From positions 682,001 to 746,000 of the forward strand of contig NZ_JAEHHL010000001.1 in NCBI RefSeq assembly GCF_016623495.1: a stretch of 64,000 bases of DNA, given 5' to 3'. Position numbers and translations under genes: made by a program. Origin of the DNA: Thermohalobaculum xanthum (GTDB lineage: Bacteria > Pseudomonadota > Alphaproteobacteria > Rhodobacterales > Rhodobacteraceae). Each line of letters starts with the position of its first letter. Positions within the stretch are counted from its first letter, which is position 1. Under the pieces are notes generated by a model. It searched no databases. It saw only the letters and a program-made list of their open reading frames with translations, and had not been told where the DNA came from. Positions 8,903-16,668 of this stretch are shown piece after piece.

Positions 8903-9630
8903 GCCTGCTGCGTCCCCAGATAGGCTTCGGCGATGCGCGGGTTGTCGCGCATCTCGCCGGCGGTTCCCTCGAGCACGATCCGCCCGCGCTCGAGCAGGAT
9001 CATCCGGTCGACGACGGCGATCGCGGCCTTGACGTTCTGCTCGACCAAGAGGACCGAGAGCCCGTCGCGGCAGAGCTCGCGCACGGTGTGGAGCACGGTC
9101 GAGACCAGCTTCGGCGCCAACCCGATCGACGGCTCGTCGAGCAGCAGCGCCTTCGGCGCCAGGCGAAGCGCACGACCGATCCCCAGCATCTGCCGCTCGC
9201 CCCCCGAAAGCTGCGAGCCGAGATGGCCGCCCCGCTCCTTCAGCCGCGGGAAGAGTGAGTAGACATCCTCGGCCGAATAAGCGCGGCGGTCCGGCCCCGG
9301 ATCGGTCGCGCCCTCGGCCAGGTTTTCCTCGACCGTCATGGTGCCGAAGATCAGCTTGCCTTCGGGGATCAGCAGCAGCCCCTCGGCCACCCGGCGGGGT
9401 GTCGGAAGCGCGGACACATCCTTGCCGTCCAGCAAGACGCGGCCCGAGACGACCGGTTTGCCGCGCGACCAGCCGAGCGTCGCATTGACCAGCGTGGACT
9501 TGCCCGCTCCGTTTGCGCCAACCACCCCGACAACCTCGCCCGCGCCGAGCGAGAGGCCATCGACCGCCAGCACGCGGTTGCCCCCGTAGCGCACCGTCAG
9601 ATCAGCGATTTCCAAAACTCGCGCGCTCAT
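8899..9630 (-). CDS. livF: ABC transporter ATPase, LivF-like
   Basis: 243 residues with a complete ABC cassette: Walker A GANGAGKST near residues 35-43, Q-loop region LLIPEGKLIFGTMTVEEN, signature LSGGERQ, Walker B KALLLDEPSIGLAP and switch His region LLVEQN. The LIPEG/RLIFGTMTVEENL style and 243-residue length are typical of LivF. It energises the LivHM channel from the cytoplasmic side and lies between livH and livG with 4-base overlaps. Confidence 0.92.
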   Translation of the reverse strand: MSARVLEIADLTVRYGGNRVLAVDGLSLGAGEVVGVVGANGAGKSTLVNATLGWSRGKPVVSGRVLLDGKDVSALPTPRRVAEGLLLIPEGKLIFGTMTVEENLAEGATDPGPDRRAYSAEDVYSLFPRLKERGGHLGSQLSGGERQMLGIGRALRLAPKALLLDEPSIGLAPKLVSTVLHTVRELCRDGLSVLLVEQNVKAAIAVVDRMILLERGRIVLEGTAGEMRDNPRIAEAYLGTQQA

Positions 9631-10442
9631 TCCGACCGCCCCAGATAGGCGTCGAGCACGGCGTCATTGGCCTGGATCTCGGCCGGCGTGCCCTCGGCGA
9701 GCATCCGCCCCTGATCCAGCACAACGATGCGATCCGCGACCGACATGATCAGGTCCATGTGATGTTCGATGACGACGATGCTGAGCCCGTCGTCGCGCAG
9801 CGCGCCGAGAAGCTCGACCAGCGCGCGCATGTCCTCGCCGCCCAATCCGGCGGCAGGTTCGTCCAGCATCAGCACCTTGGCTCCGCCGCCATGCGCGAGC
9901 GCGATCGAGAGCATGCGCTGCGTGCCATAGGGGATTTCGGTGGGGTATCTGTCGTGAAACCGCGGCTCGACCCGCATGCGCGCCAGCTGCGCGGCGGCGG
10001 CGGCCCTCGCATCGGCGGCGCGGCGACGCTCGGCCAGCGGCCGGAAGATGCAGCCGGGGAACGAGGTCCCCCAGTCATCCTGCAGCACGGCGACCATGTT
10101 CTCGAGCACCGTCAGGTGGTCGAAGAAGGCGTTCTGCTGGAAGGCCCGACGCAGCCCGCGCGAAGCCAGAGCATGGGCGGGTACCTTGGTCACGTCCTCG
10201 CCGTCCAGGACCACCCGGCCCGAGCGGACGACCAGATTGGTCACGGCGTCGTAGCAGGTGCTTTTGCCCGCGCCGTTCGGGCCGATGATGCCCAGGATCT
10301 GGCCGGGCTCGACCTGCCAACTCACCCCGGCAAGCGCCTCGAGCGCCCCATAGCGCACACCCAGCTCCTCGACGCCGAGGATGGGGGGTGTCGTGCGGGC
10401 CGCGACGGACCCGCACTGCATGTCAGCGACGACGGTCATCAC
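9627..10442 (-). CDS. livG: ABC transporter ATPase, LivG-like
   Basis: 271 residues with Walker A GPNGAGKST near residues 53-61, a LivG-like LRRAFQQNAFFDHLTVLENM, and Walker B KVLMLDEPAAGLGGEDM followed by IVVIEHHMDLIM. The ABC signature is degenerate: IPYGTQRMLSIA in place of LSGGQQ, a change also seen in some LivG proteins. The gene overlaps the binding-protein gene upstream by ATGA, so it is translationally coupled. Confidence 0.9.
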   Translation of the reverse strand: MMTVVADMQCGSVAARTTPPILGVEELGVRYGALEALAGVSWQVEPGQILGIIGPNGAGKSTCYDAVTNLVVRSGRVVLDGEDVTKVPAHALASRGLRRAFQQNAFFDHLTVLENMVAVLQDDWGTSFPGCIFRPLAERRRAADARAAAAAQLARMRVEPRFHDRYPTEIPYGTQRMLSIALAHGGGAKVLMLDEPAAGLGGEDMRALVELLGALRDDGLSIVVIEHHMDLIMSVADRIVVLDQGRMLAEGTPAEIQANDAVLDAYLGRSE

Positions 10443-11584
10443 TGACCGGGGCGCACGACGATCTTCTCGTCGACGACGTCGAAGAGATAGTGGCGGCTCG
10501 CGAGCTGGCCGTTGTCGGCGAAGGTGATGTCGCCCAGGATCGTGCCGCTGAACGAGCCGCCGCGGATCCGCTCGGCGATCGGCGTCTTCTCGAGGCTCTC
10601 GACCTCGTTCGCCGCCATCGCCCAGACCTGAAGCGCCAGCGCGCCGAGCGCCATGAACTTGTCGGGCGTTTCCTGGAACTTCTCCTCGGTCTTGGCGATG
10701 AAGCGCTGATTGGCCGGATAGGTCGAGAAGGGCTCGATGCCGGGGAAGTAGATATCCGCCCCGATCAACCCGTTCGCCGCCGGACCGGCCACGCTGATGA
10801 CGCTTGGCGCAATGGTGCCGACGGCGGCGACCAGTTCGCCCGGCAACTGCACGGCATGGGCCTGGCGGATGATCGCCGGCATGCCCAGTCCTTCGTTCGC
10901 GTTGATCGCGATGGTCACCTCGGGGTTTGCACTGCGGACATTCGTCAGCGCGACCCGGAAGTCGGCCTGGTCGAAGGGAAACTGCTCGACGGCAACGACC
11001 TCGTAGTTGTGGCCGAGCGACTTGAGCGCACCCTCGATCGAGGCCTGCGCCCCCTGCCCGTAGGCGTCGTTCTCGGTCAGGAAGGCGACGCGCGAGAAGC
11101 CCTTGTCGGCGATGTACTTCGCAATCACCGTGCCATCCTGGGCGTTCGAGCTGTTGAGCCTGATCGCCAGCGGATTGCCTTCGCCCGACAGGATCGGGTC
11201 CGCCTTCGAGATCGCCGTGATGTCCAGGATGTCCGCGCGGCTGATCACCGGCTGCATGGCCAGGGTCACCGGGCTGTTCCAGCCCTCGATGATGACCGAC
11301 ACCTCTTCCGAGATAAGCTCGGAGGCCCGCGAGACCCCGACGGCCGGCGTCGATTCGTCGTCCCGGATAAGCAGTTCGATCGGACGGCCGAGCACGCCGC
11401 CATCCTCGTTGATCATCTCGGCCATGGCGGCCATCGCATGGCTGATGTGCTGTCCCTGCGGACCCGCACCACCGCTCAGCGGAAAGATCACGCCAACCTT
11501 TACCGGATCGTCCGCCGCCTGCGCCGCGCCGATCATTCCGCCGACGGCCAACGCAGCCGCGGCAACAACCTTCCTGAGAGTCAT
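10439..11584 (-). CDS. livK: Periplasmic substrate-binding protein of a Liv-type ABC importer
   Basis: 381 residues with a cleavable signal peptide (KVVAAAALAVGGMIGAAQA, cleavage probably after AQA near residue 23). The type I periplasmic-binding fold is recognised from VKVGVIFPLSGGAGPQGQ and GRPIELLIRDDESTPAVG. It is the first gene of the minus-strand arm, 34 bases downstream of a palindromic operator and a good sigma-70 promoter. It defines substrate specificity of the importer. The ligand is not readable, but the acyl-CoA genes downstream point to a carboxylic acid. Confidence 0.9.
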   Translation of the reverse strand: MTLRKVVAAAALAVGGMIGAAQAADDPVKVGVIFPLSGGAGPQGQHISHAMAAMAEMINEDGGVLGRPIELLIRDDESTPAVGVSRASELISEEVSVIIEGWNSPVTLAMQPVISRADILDITAISKADPILSGEGNPLAIRLNSSNAQDGTVIAKYIADKGFSRVAFLTENDAYGQGAQASIEGALKSLGHNYEVVAVEQFPFDQADFRVALTNVRSANPEVTIAINANEGLGMPAIIRQAHAVQLPGELVAAVGTIAPSVISVAGPAANGLIGADIYFPGIEPFSTYPANQRFIAKTEEKFQETPDKFMALGALALQVWAMAANEVESLEKTPIAERIRGGSFSGTILGDITFADNGQLASRHYLFDVVDEKIVVRPGQ

Positions 11585-11617
11585 CCCTTATCCTCCCGTT
11601 GCTGTTATTTATCGCTG

Positions 11618-11633
11618 CATACTAATTGGTATG
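11618..11633. promoter_or_regulatory. Palindromic operator 1 (probable TetR site, livK side)
   Basis: CATACTAATTGGTATG: the arms CATAC/GTATG are a perfect inverted repeat. It shares 11 of 16 positions, including ATAC and TGGTATG, with the site at 11927-11942. It covers the -10 box of the livK-direction promoter, so a bound repressor would block RNA polymerase. Assignment to the TetR at 5238-5879 is inferred from proximity and symmetry. Confidence 0.72.
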
Positions 11634-11647
11634 TTCCAGTCGGTCAA
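11619..11647 (-). promoter_or_regulatory. Sigma-70-like promoter for the livK-to-CoA-transferase operon
   Basis: Read on the minus strand: -35 TTGACC (11642-11647), a 17-base spacer, then -10 TAGTAT (11619-11624), about 35 bases before the livK ATG. The spacing is ideal. Operator 1 overlaps the -10 box and part of the spacer. Confidence 0.65.
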
Positions 11648-11919
11648 CAAGCTCGCCGGGAGAAATCCTGCGCGTCAGAAGCCTCGACCCAAAACGCCCG
11701 ACCCCCGCGCTCCTCAGACGCAGACCGATCCGGCCCCAAGAGATGCGGCAAGTAAGACTTTTATCGTTTATTTATATCATATTATAAAAATATCTTCCGA
11801 GAGAATGGCGCGCCAGGTAAGCGTTTTCCATCAGCTCCGGCGAGCCTACAGGTCGCCTTCCGAGCGCCGGGATCAAGAGAAGCGCCGCGGACCGGGAAGT
11901 AAGATTCGCGCAAGGCCGC

Positions 11920-11948
11920 TTGCCAAGATACCGTATGGTATGTAGCCT
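11920..11948 (+). promoter_or_regulatory. Sigma-70-like promoter for the crotonase-to-cyclase operon
   Basis: -35 TTGCCA (11920-11925), 17-base spacer, -10 TAGCCT (11943-11948), 26 bases before the crotonase ATG. The spacer contains operator 2 exactly. The stretch between the two promoters (about 11650-11918) holds no gene; it includes an AT-rich tract at about 11757-11795 that stands out from the GC-rich surroundings. Confidence 0.6.
11927..11942. promoter_or_regulatory. Palindromic operator 2 (probable TetR site, crotonase side)
   Basis: GATACCGTATGGTATG contains the perfect inverted repeat ATACC-GTAT-GGTAT and matches operator 1 in 11 of 16 positions. It fills the spacer between -35 and -10 of the plus-strand promoter. 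The two sites lie at equivalent distances (about 33 bases) from the two divergent start codons, which supports co-regulation by one repressor. Confidence 0.72.
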
Positions 11949-11974
11949 TCGCCGCAATCAACGGAGGAATCGCC

Positions 11975-12760
11975 ATGCCGGACAAGAACGCCGATCCAGG
12001 CGTCGGCACAGAAATCCACGGCGCCGTACGGGTCATTCGAATCGACAGGCCGGCCGCGAGAAACGCGCTCAACCCCGCGCTGCTCGACGCGCTGGCCGAG
12101 GCATTCGATGCCGCAGGACGCGACAGCGCTCTACGCGCCATCGTCATCACCGGCGGCACCGAGGTATTCTCGGCCGGCGCCGATATCGACGCGCTTGGCG
12201 GGCATACGGCGGCGACCTACCCCGGGTCGGTCAATCGCCGCGCCTTTGACGCGATCCGCGCCACGCCCCTGCCGGTCGTCGCGGCGGTGGCGGGCTACTG
12301 CCTCGGCGGCGGTTGCGAGATCGCACTCGGCTGCGATCTGATCGTCGCTGGCGACACCGCGATCTTCGGGCAGCCCGAGATCAATATCGGCATCATCCCC
12401 GGCGCCGGAGGCACCCAGCTTTGGGCGCCGCGCACCGGCGCCGGCGCGCAGGCCGAGGCCGCGCTCACCGCCCGCACAGTGGACGCGTGGGAGGCTCGGC
12501 GCATCGGCCTCGTCGACCGGGTGGTGCCGAGCGCGCATGTCATCGACGCGGCCCTGCACCTCGCGCACGAGATTGCGACCAAGGCACCGCTGGCCGCCCG
12601 CGCCGCCAAGAAGGCGATGCGCGCGCCCTGGTCGGCGCCCCTCGGCGCCAGTCTCGACGCCGAGGTGCAGATCATGTCCGGCCTGCTCGCCAGCGCCGAT
12701 GCGCATGAAGGGGTGGCGGCCTTCCTCGAGAAGCGCCGGCCGCGCTTCGAGGGGCGGTGA
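11975..12760 (+). CDS. Enoyl-CoA hydratase (crotonase family)
   Basis: 261 residues. The oxyanion-hole segments are FSAGADIDAL near residues 65-74 and AVAGYCLGGGCEIALGCD near 104-121. Both catalytic glutamates of hydratases are present: Glu115 in GCEIAL and Glu135 in FGQPEINIGIIPG. It should hydrate an enoyl-CoA made by one of the dehydrogenases. ATG 11975 has GGAGGA upstream. It is the first gene of the plus-strand arm and overlaps the following crotonase-like gene. Confidence 0.9.
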   Translation: MPDKNADPGVGTEIHGAVRVIRIDRPAARNALNPALLDALAEAFDAAGRDSALRAIVITGGTEVFSAGADIDALGGHTAATYPGSVNRRAFDAIRATPLPVVAAVAGYCLGGGCEIALGCDLIVAGDTAIFGQPEINIGIIPGAGGTQLWAPRTGAGAQAEAALTARTVDAWEARRIGLVDRVVPSAHVIDAALHLAHEIATKAPLAARAAKKAMRAPWSAPLGASLDAEVQIMSGLLASADAHEGVAAFLEKRRPRFEGR

Positions 12761-13338
12761 AAATGGGCTCCTCGGCTGCAACCCTCTCCATCGCGCCCGG
12801 CACCGGCGACGCCGATCTGGCCGGAGCGATCCGCCGCGCCCTTCGTGACCGCGAGGCGACGGCCCTGTCGCTGCAGGGCGACGTGGCAGCGGGCACCGAT
12901 GACGCGCAGGCCTTTGCCCGCTGGGTCATGATGCTCGCAGACGCGCCCCTGCCCGTCGCGGTCGCAGCGGGGGGCGAACTGGGTCCGCGCGGGCTTGCGC
13001 TCCTGCTGCTCGCCGATATCGCGATTGTCGACGAGACGGCGGCGATGCCCAACCCTACGTCGACGCCTGCTCTCGCCGCCCTCGCCGCGCGTGCCCTTGG
13101 CCCGGTGGGCGCCCGTCGCCTCGTGTTCGGCGCGGCAGACCCTGTCGCCACGCTGGTTGCCTCGGGCCACGCCGAACGCACCGCCGACCCTGAGGCTGCG
13201 ATGGCTGCCCGCATCGCCGCGCTTGGCTCACCCGCCGAGGCGCGCCGCCGTCGCGCCGCGCTCAATGCCTCGCGTCACCTGAATTTTTCCGAGGCGCTCG
13301 ACTTCGACCTCTGGTTCCACACGGGAAAGGATGCATGA
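12757..13338 (+). CDS. Crotonase-like protein without catalytic glutamates
   Basis: 193 residues, shorter than the usual 255-265. The middle GGELGPRGLALLLLADIAIV aligns with the second crotonase core motif, but the Glu position is Gly. The second Glu region reads AMPNPTSTPAL, so that Glu is also missing. It therefore cannot hydrate by the standard mechanism. It may be a structural partner of the intact crotonase upstream, or an enzyme using other residues. The frame is intact and coupled to its neighbours, arguing against simple decay. GTG 12757 overlaps the previous stop; ATG 12763 is an alternative start. Confidence 0.7.
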   Translation: MKMGSSAATLSIAPGTGDADLAGAIRRALRDREATALSLQGDVAAGTDDAQAFARWVMMLADAPLPVAVAAGGELGPRGLALLLLADIAIVDETAAMPNPTSTPALAALAARALGPVGARRLVFGAADPVATLVASGHAERTADPEAAMAARIAALGSPAEARRRRAALNASRHLNFSEALDFDLWFHTGKDA

Positions 13339-13724
13339 TAACGGACTCCCGCTTCGACGGCCCCGGGCCGGACAGCCGATGGCAGGCCGCGCTGGCCGAG
13401 GGCCGCTTCCTGATCCAGCGCTGCGCGCCATGCGGCGCGGCCCAGTTCCCGCCCAGCCTCGCCTGTCGCAGCTGCGGCGCAGCCGCCCCTGCCATGGTCG
13501 AGGCAAGTGGCCGGGGCACGATCTACAGCACGACCACGGTGCGCAAGCGTGACGGCAGTCACAACGTCTCGATCATCGATCTGGCTGAAGGAGCCCGCAT
13601 GATGAGCCGCGTCGAGGGCGATCCCGACCGGGTACGCATCGGCCGGCCGGTCGCCGCGCGCATCGTGACGACGGAAGACGGCGCTCCCTTGGTGGTCTTC
13701 GACATCGTGGGGGCCGCGAAATGA
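13335..13724 (+). CDS. DUF35 zinc-ribbon/OB-fold protein, partner of thiolase-fold enzyme
   Basis: 129 residues. The N-terminal rubredoxin-like zinc ribbon has two CxxC knuckles (RCAPCG and ACRSCG, about residues 28-50). The C-terminal OB-fold contains GTIYSTTTVRK and PLVVFDIV. DUF35 proteins commonly act as obligate partners of thiolase-like or SCP-x-like enzymes, including the Ltp2 aldolase of steroid side-chain degradation. The gene overlaps the thiolase-like gene by ATGA, fitting a two-subunit complex. Confidence 0.88.
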   Translation: MITDSRFDGPGPDSRWQAALAEGRFLIQRCAPCGAAQFPPSLACRSCGAAAPAMVEASGRGTIYSTTTVRKRDGSHNVSIIDLAEGARMMSRVEGDPDRVRIGRPVAARIVTTEDGAPLVVFDIVGAAK

Positions 13725-14869
13725 GCGATCCGCACCGCGGCACCACCGCCGTTATCGGCACCGGCATCACCAATCGCTGGGACGCGCCCGGTTTCAGCGC
13801 CTTCGACCAGTTGCAGGAGGCCTCGATCCTGGCGCTCGAGGACGCGGGGCTGAGCCTCGGCGATGTCGACGGCCTTTTCTGCGCCATGTCGGTGTCGGGC
13901 CTGCCGGTCCTGAACGTGGCCGAGAAGCTGGGGCTGAACATTCGCCATGCCGACGGGACGATGGCGGGCGGCTCGTCCTTCATCTTCCACATGCGCTCGG
14001 CCATGGCGGCGCTGAACGCCGGGCTCTGCGATGTGGCGCTGATCGCCTATGGCTCGAACCAGCGCAGCGCGGGCGGGCGGCTCGTGCCGATGCCCGACCC
14101 GCAGCCCTACGAGGCACCCTACAAGGCGCTCTACCCGATCTCGAGCTACGCGCTTGCTGCCCAGCGGCACATGCACGAGTTCGGCACGACGCGCGCGCAA
14201 CTGGCCGAGATCGCAGTCGCCGCCCGAAAATGGGCGCAGCTCAATCCCGCGGCATTCGAGCGGGATGACCTGACCGTCGAGGACGTGCTGGCGTCTCGCA
14301 TCGTGAGCGACCCGCTCAGCAAGGCCGATTGCTGCCTGGTCACGGATGGCGGCGGGGCCCTGGTGATGACCCGTGCCGACCGGGCGCGCGATCATGCAGC
14401 GCCTGCGTACCTCCTCGGCGTCGGCACGGCGGTCAGCCACCGCCAGATCGCGGCAATGCCCGACCTCACGACCAGTTGCGCGGTCCAGTCGGGGCGCGAG
14501 GCCTATCGCATGGCAGGGCTCGGCCCCGGCGAGGTCGACCATGTCATGGTCTATGACGCCTTCACGATCTGCACGCTGATGTTCCTCGAGGATCTGGGCT
14601 TCTGCGCCAAGGGCGAGGGCGGGGCGTTCTGCGCCTCGGGCGCCATCGCGCCGGGCGGCAGCCTGCCCGTCAACACCAATGGCGGCGGCCTCTCGTGCAA
14701 TCACCCCGGCATGTACGGGATCTTTACCGTGATCGAGGCGGTCGAGCAGCTTCGCGGCCGCTGCGGCGCGCGGCAGGTGGCGGGCGCCGAAGTCGCGCTC
14801 GCCCATGCCAATGGCGGAGTTCTCTCCAGCCAGGCAACCGCAATTCTCGGCACGGCCGCGACAATCTGA
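13721..14869 (+). CDS. Thiolase-fold protein lacking the nucleophilic Cys (SCP-x/Ltp2-like, possible retro-aldolase)
   Basis: 382 residues of the thiolase superfamily: DVDGLFCAMSVSG in the N-terminal half, VDHVMVYDAFTICTLMFLE in the C-terminal half, and a late SCNHPGMYG with the conserved His. At the usual nucleophile position the sequence is MAGGSSFIF, with no Cys. Cys-less thiolase homologues paired with DUF35 proteins, such as Ltp2, cleave beta-hydroxyacyl-CoAs by retro-aldol chemistry. That is the favoured role here, acting after hydration to release a ketone or aldehyde. This is inference from motif loss and gene pairing. Confidence 0.82.
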   Translation: MSDPHRGTTAVIGTGITNRWDAPGFSAFDQLQEASILALEDAGLSLGDVDGLFCAMSVSGLPVLNVAEKLGLNIRHADGTMAGGSSFIFHMRSAMAALNAGLCDVALIAYGSNQRSAGGRLVPMPDPQPYEAPYKALYPISSYALAAQRHMHEFGTTRAQLAEIAVAARKWAQLNPAAFERDDLTVEDVLASRIVSDPLSKADCCLVTDGGGALVMTRADRARDHAAPAYLLGVGTAVSHRQIAAMPDLTTSCAVQSGREAYRMAGLGPGEVDHVMVYDAFTICTLMFLEDLGFCAKGEGGAFCASGAIAPGGSLPVNTNGGGLSCNHPGMYGIFTVIEAVEQLRGRCGARQVAGAEVALAHANGGVLSSQATAILGTAATI

Positions 14870-14881
14870 GGAGAAGAGAAG

Positions 14882-15796
14882 ATGGGCGGACTACTCGAAG
14901 GCAAGGTCGCGATCGTCACCGGCGCGGGCCAGGGCGTCGGCCGGGCCGTCGCCGAAGGGCTGGCGACCGAGGGCGCGAAGGTTGTCGTCAACGATATCGG
15001 CGTCACCCTGACGGGCGAGAGCGAGAACCCCTCAGCCGCCGAGGAGGTCGCAGCCGGCATCCGCGACCGTGGCGGTGAGGCCGTCGGCAACCGCGAGTCG
15101 GTCTCCGAGCCGGATACGGCGCTCCGCATCGTCGAGGACGCGATCGACAGCTTCGGGCGCATCGACCTCGTGGTGAACAACGCGGGCATCCTGCGCGACG
15201 CGATCTTTCACCGGATGGCGCCCGACCAGTGGCAGGCGGTGATCGACGTCCATCTGAAGGGCAGCTTCCTCGTGAGCCGCGCCGCCGCCCAGCATTTCCG
15301 CCAGCAGGAGAGCGGCGCCTTCGTGCACATGACTTCGACCGCCGGGCTGATCGGCAATTTCGGCCAGGCCAACTACATGGCGGCCAAGCTGGGCATCGTC
15401 GGACTCAGCCGCGCCATCGCGATGGACATGCAGCGCTTTGGCGTGCGCTCGAACTGCATCGCGCCCTTTGCCTGGAGCCGGATGGTCAGCTCGATCCCGA
15501 CCGAGACCGAGGCCGACAAGATCCGCGTCGCCAAGCTGAAGCAGATGACGCCCGAGAAGATCGCGCCGATGGTGGCCTTCCTCGGCTCGGACGCAGCGAA
15601 GGGCGTGTCGGGCCAGGTCTTCGCCGTGCGCAACAACGAGGTCTTCCTGATGAGCCAGCCGCGCCCCGTGCGCTCGCTCCACCGGGGCGAGGGGTGGACC
15701 GCGGCCGCGCTGGCCGAGCAGTTGCCCGGCGCCTTCGGCCCCTCGCTCACGCCGCTCGAGCGCTCGGCAGACGTCTTCAGCTGGGATCCGGTCTGA
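14882..15796 (+). CDS. SDR oxidoreductase, multifunctional-enzyme-type 3-hydroxyacyl-CoA dehydrogenase
   Basis: 304 residues. The NAD-binding motif is TGAGQGVGRA (about residues 14-23), followed by NNAGILRD, STAGLIGNFGQANYMAAK with Ser and YxxxK, and SNCIAPFAWSRM. The insert after VVVNDIGV and the IAPFAWSRM segment match the dehydrogenase domain of peroxisomal MFE-2/HSD17B4-type proteins and their bacterial homologues. It probably oxidises a 3-hydroxyacyl-CoA. ATG 14882 has GAGGAGAAGAG upstream. Its stop overlaps the MaoC start by one base. Confidence 0.88.
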   Translation: MGGLLEGKVAIVTGAGQGVGRAVAEGLATEGAKVVVNDIGVTLTGESENPSAAEEVAAGIRDRGGEAVGNRESVSEPDTALRIVEDAIDSFGRIDLVVNNAGILRDAIFHRMAPDQWQAVIDVHLKGSFLVSRAAAQHFRQQESGAFVHMTSTAGLIGNFGQANYMAAKLGIVGLSRAIAMDMQRFGVRSNCIAPFAWSRMVSSIPTETEADKIRVAKLKQMTPEKIAPMVAFLGSDAAKGVSGQVFAVRNNEVFLMSQPRPVRSLHRGEGWTAAALAEQLPGAFGPSLTPLERSADVFSWDPV

Positions 15797-16668
15797 TGGC
15801 GATCGACCCCGAAAAGCTGCTGGCGCTCGAGTTCCCGGACATCCGGCACGACTACGACTGGCGCGACTGCATCCTCTACGGTCTGGGCCTTGGCGCCGGG
15901 ATCGATCCGCTCGACGAGGGCCAGCTGAAATATGTGGACGAGACCAAGCTCGTCGCAGCGCCGACCATGGCCAATGTGCTGGCCTATCCGGGCTTCTGGA
16001 TGCGCGATCTCGAGACTGGGATCGACTACCTGCGCGTCGTGCACGGCGAGCACGAGACCGAACTGCACCGCCCCCTGCCGACCAGGGGAAGCGTGATCGG
16101 CCGCTCGCGCATCGTCGGGCTCGCCGACAAGGGCGCGGGCAAGGGCGCCCTCGTCTATGTCGAGCGCCGGATCTTCGACGCCGAAAGCGGCGAGGACTAC
16201 GCCACCATCCGCCAGACCGTGTTCTGCCGAGGCGACGGCGGTTTTGGCGGCTCGCCCGAGCCGCTCCGCAAGCCACACCCCCTGCCCGACCGCGCGCCGG
16301 ATCGCAGCGTCGAGATGCCGACCCATCCACAAATCGCGCTGATCTACCGGCTGAGCGGCGACTGGAACCCGCTGCACTCCGACCCCGCCACGGCCAGGGC
16401 GGCGGGCTTCGAGCGCCCGATCCTGCACGGGCTGGCGAGCTTCGGCATCGCGGGCAACGCCCTGGTGGGGGCATGCTGCAGCGGTGACCCGGCACGCCAC
16501 CAGCGCCTTGCGGGCCGGTTCTCGGCGCCGGTCTTCCCCGGCGACACGATCACCATCGACATCTGGGACGAAGGCGCGGGGACGGCCGCCTACCGGGCCC
16601 GCGTCGCGACCCGCGACGCCGTCGTCATCAACAACGGTCTTTTCACCTTCCACGAGGCCTCGGCATGA
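15796..16668 (+). CDS. MaoC-family (R)-specific enoyl-CoA hydratase, double hot-dog
   Basis: 290 residues. The C-terminal half has the hydratase-2 motif GDWNPLHSDPATARAAGFERPILHGLAS, with catalytic Asp and His. The N-terminal half is the substrate-binding hot-dog, containing YLRVVHGEHETELHRPLP. This layout equals the hydratase domain of peroxisomal MFE-2. Together with the SDR immediately upstream it reproduces MFE-2 as two separate polypeptides. The start is ATG 15796, in a TGATG overlap. Confidence 0.88.
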   Translation: MAIDPEKLLALEFPDIRHDYDWRDCILYGLGLGAGIDPLDEGQLKYVDETKLVAAPTMANVLAYPGFWMRDLETGIDYLRVVHGEHETELHRPLPTRGSVIGRSRIVGLADKGAGKGALVYVERRIFDAESGEDYATIRQTVFCRGDGGFGGSPEPLRKPHPLPDRAPDRSVEMPTHPQIALIYRLSGDWNPLHSDPATARAAGFERPILHGLASFGIAGNALVGACCSGDPARHQRLAGRFSAPVFPGDTITIDIWDEGAGTAAYRARVATRDAVVINNGLFTFHEASA

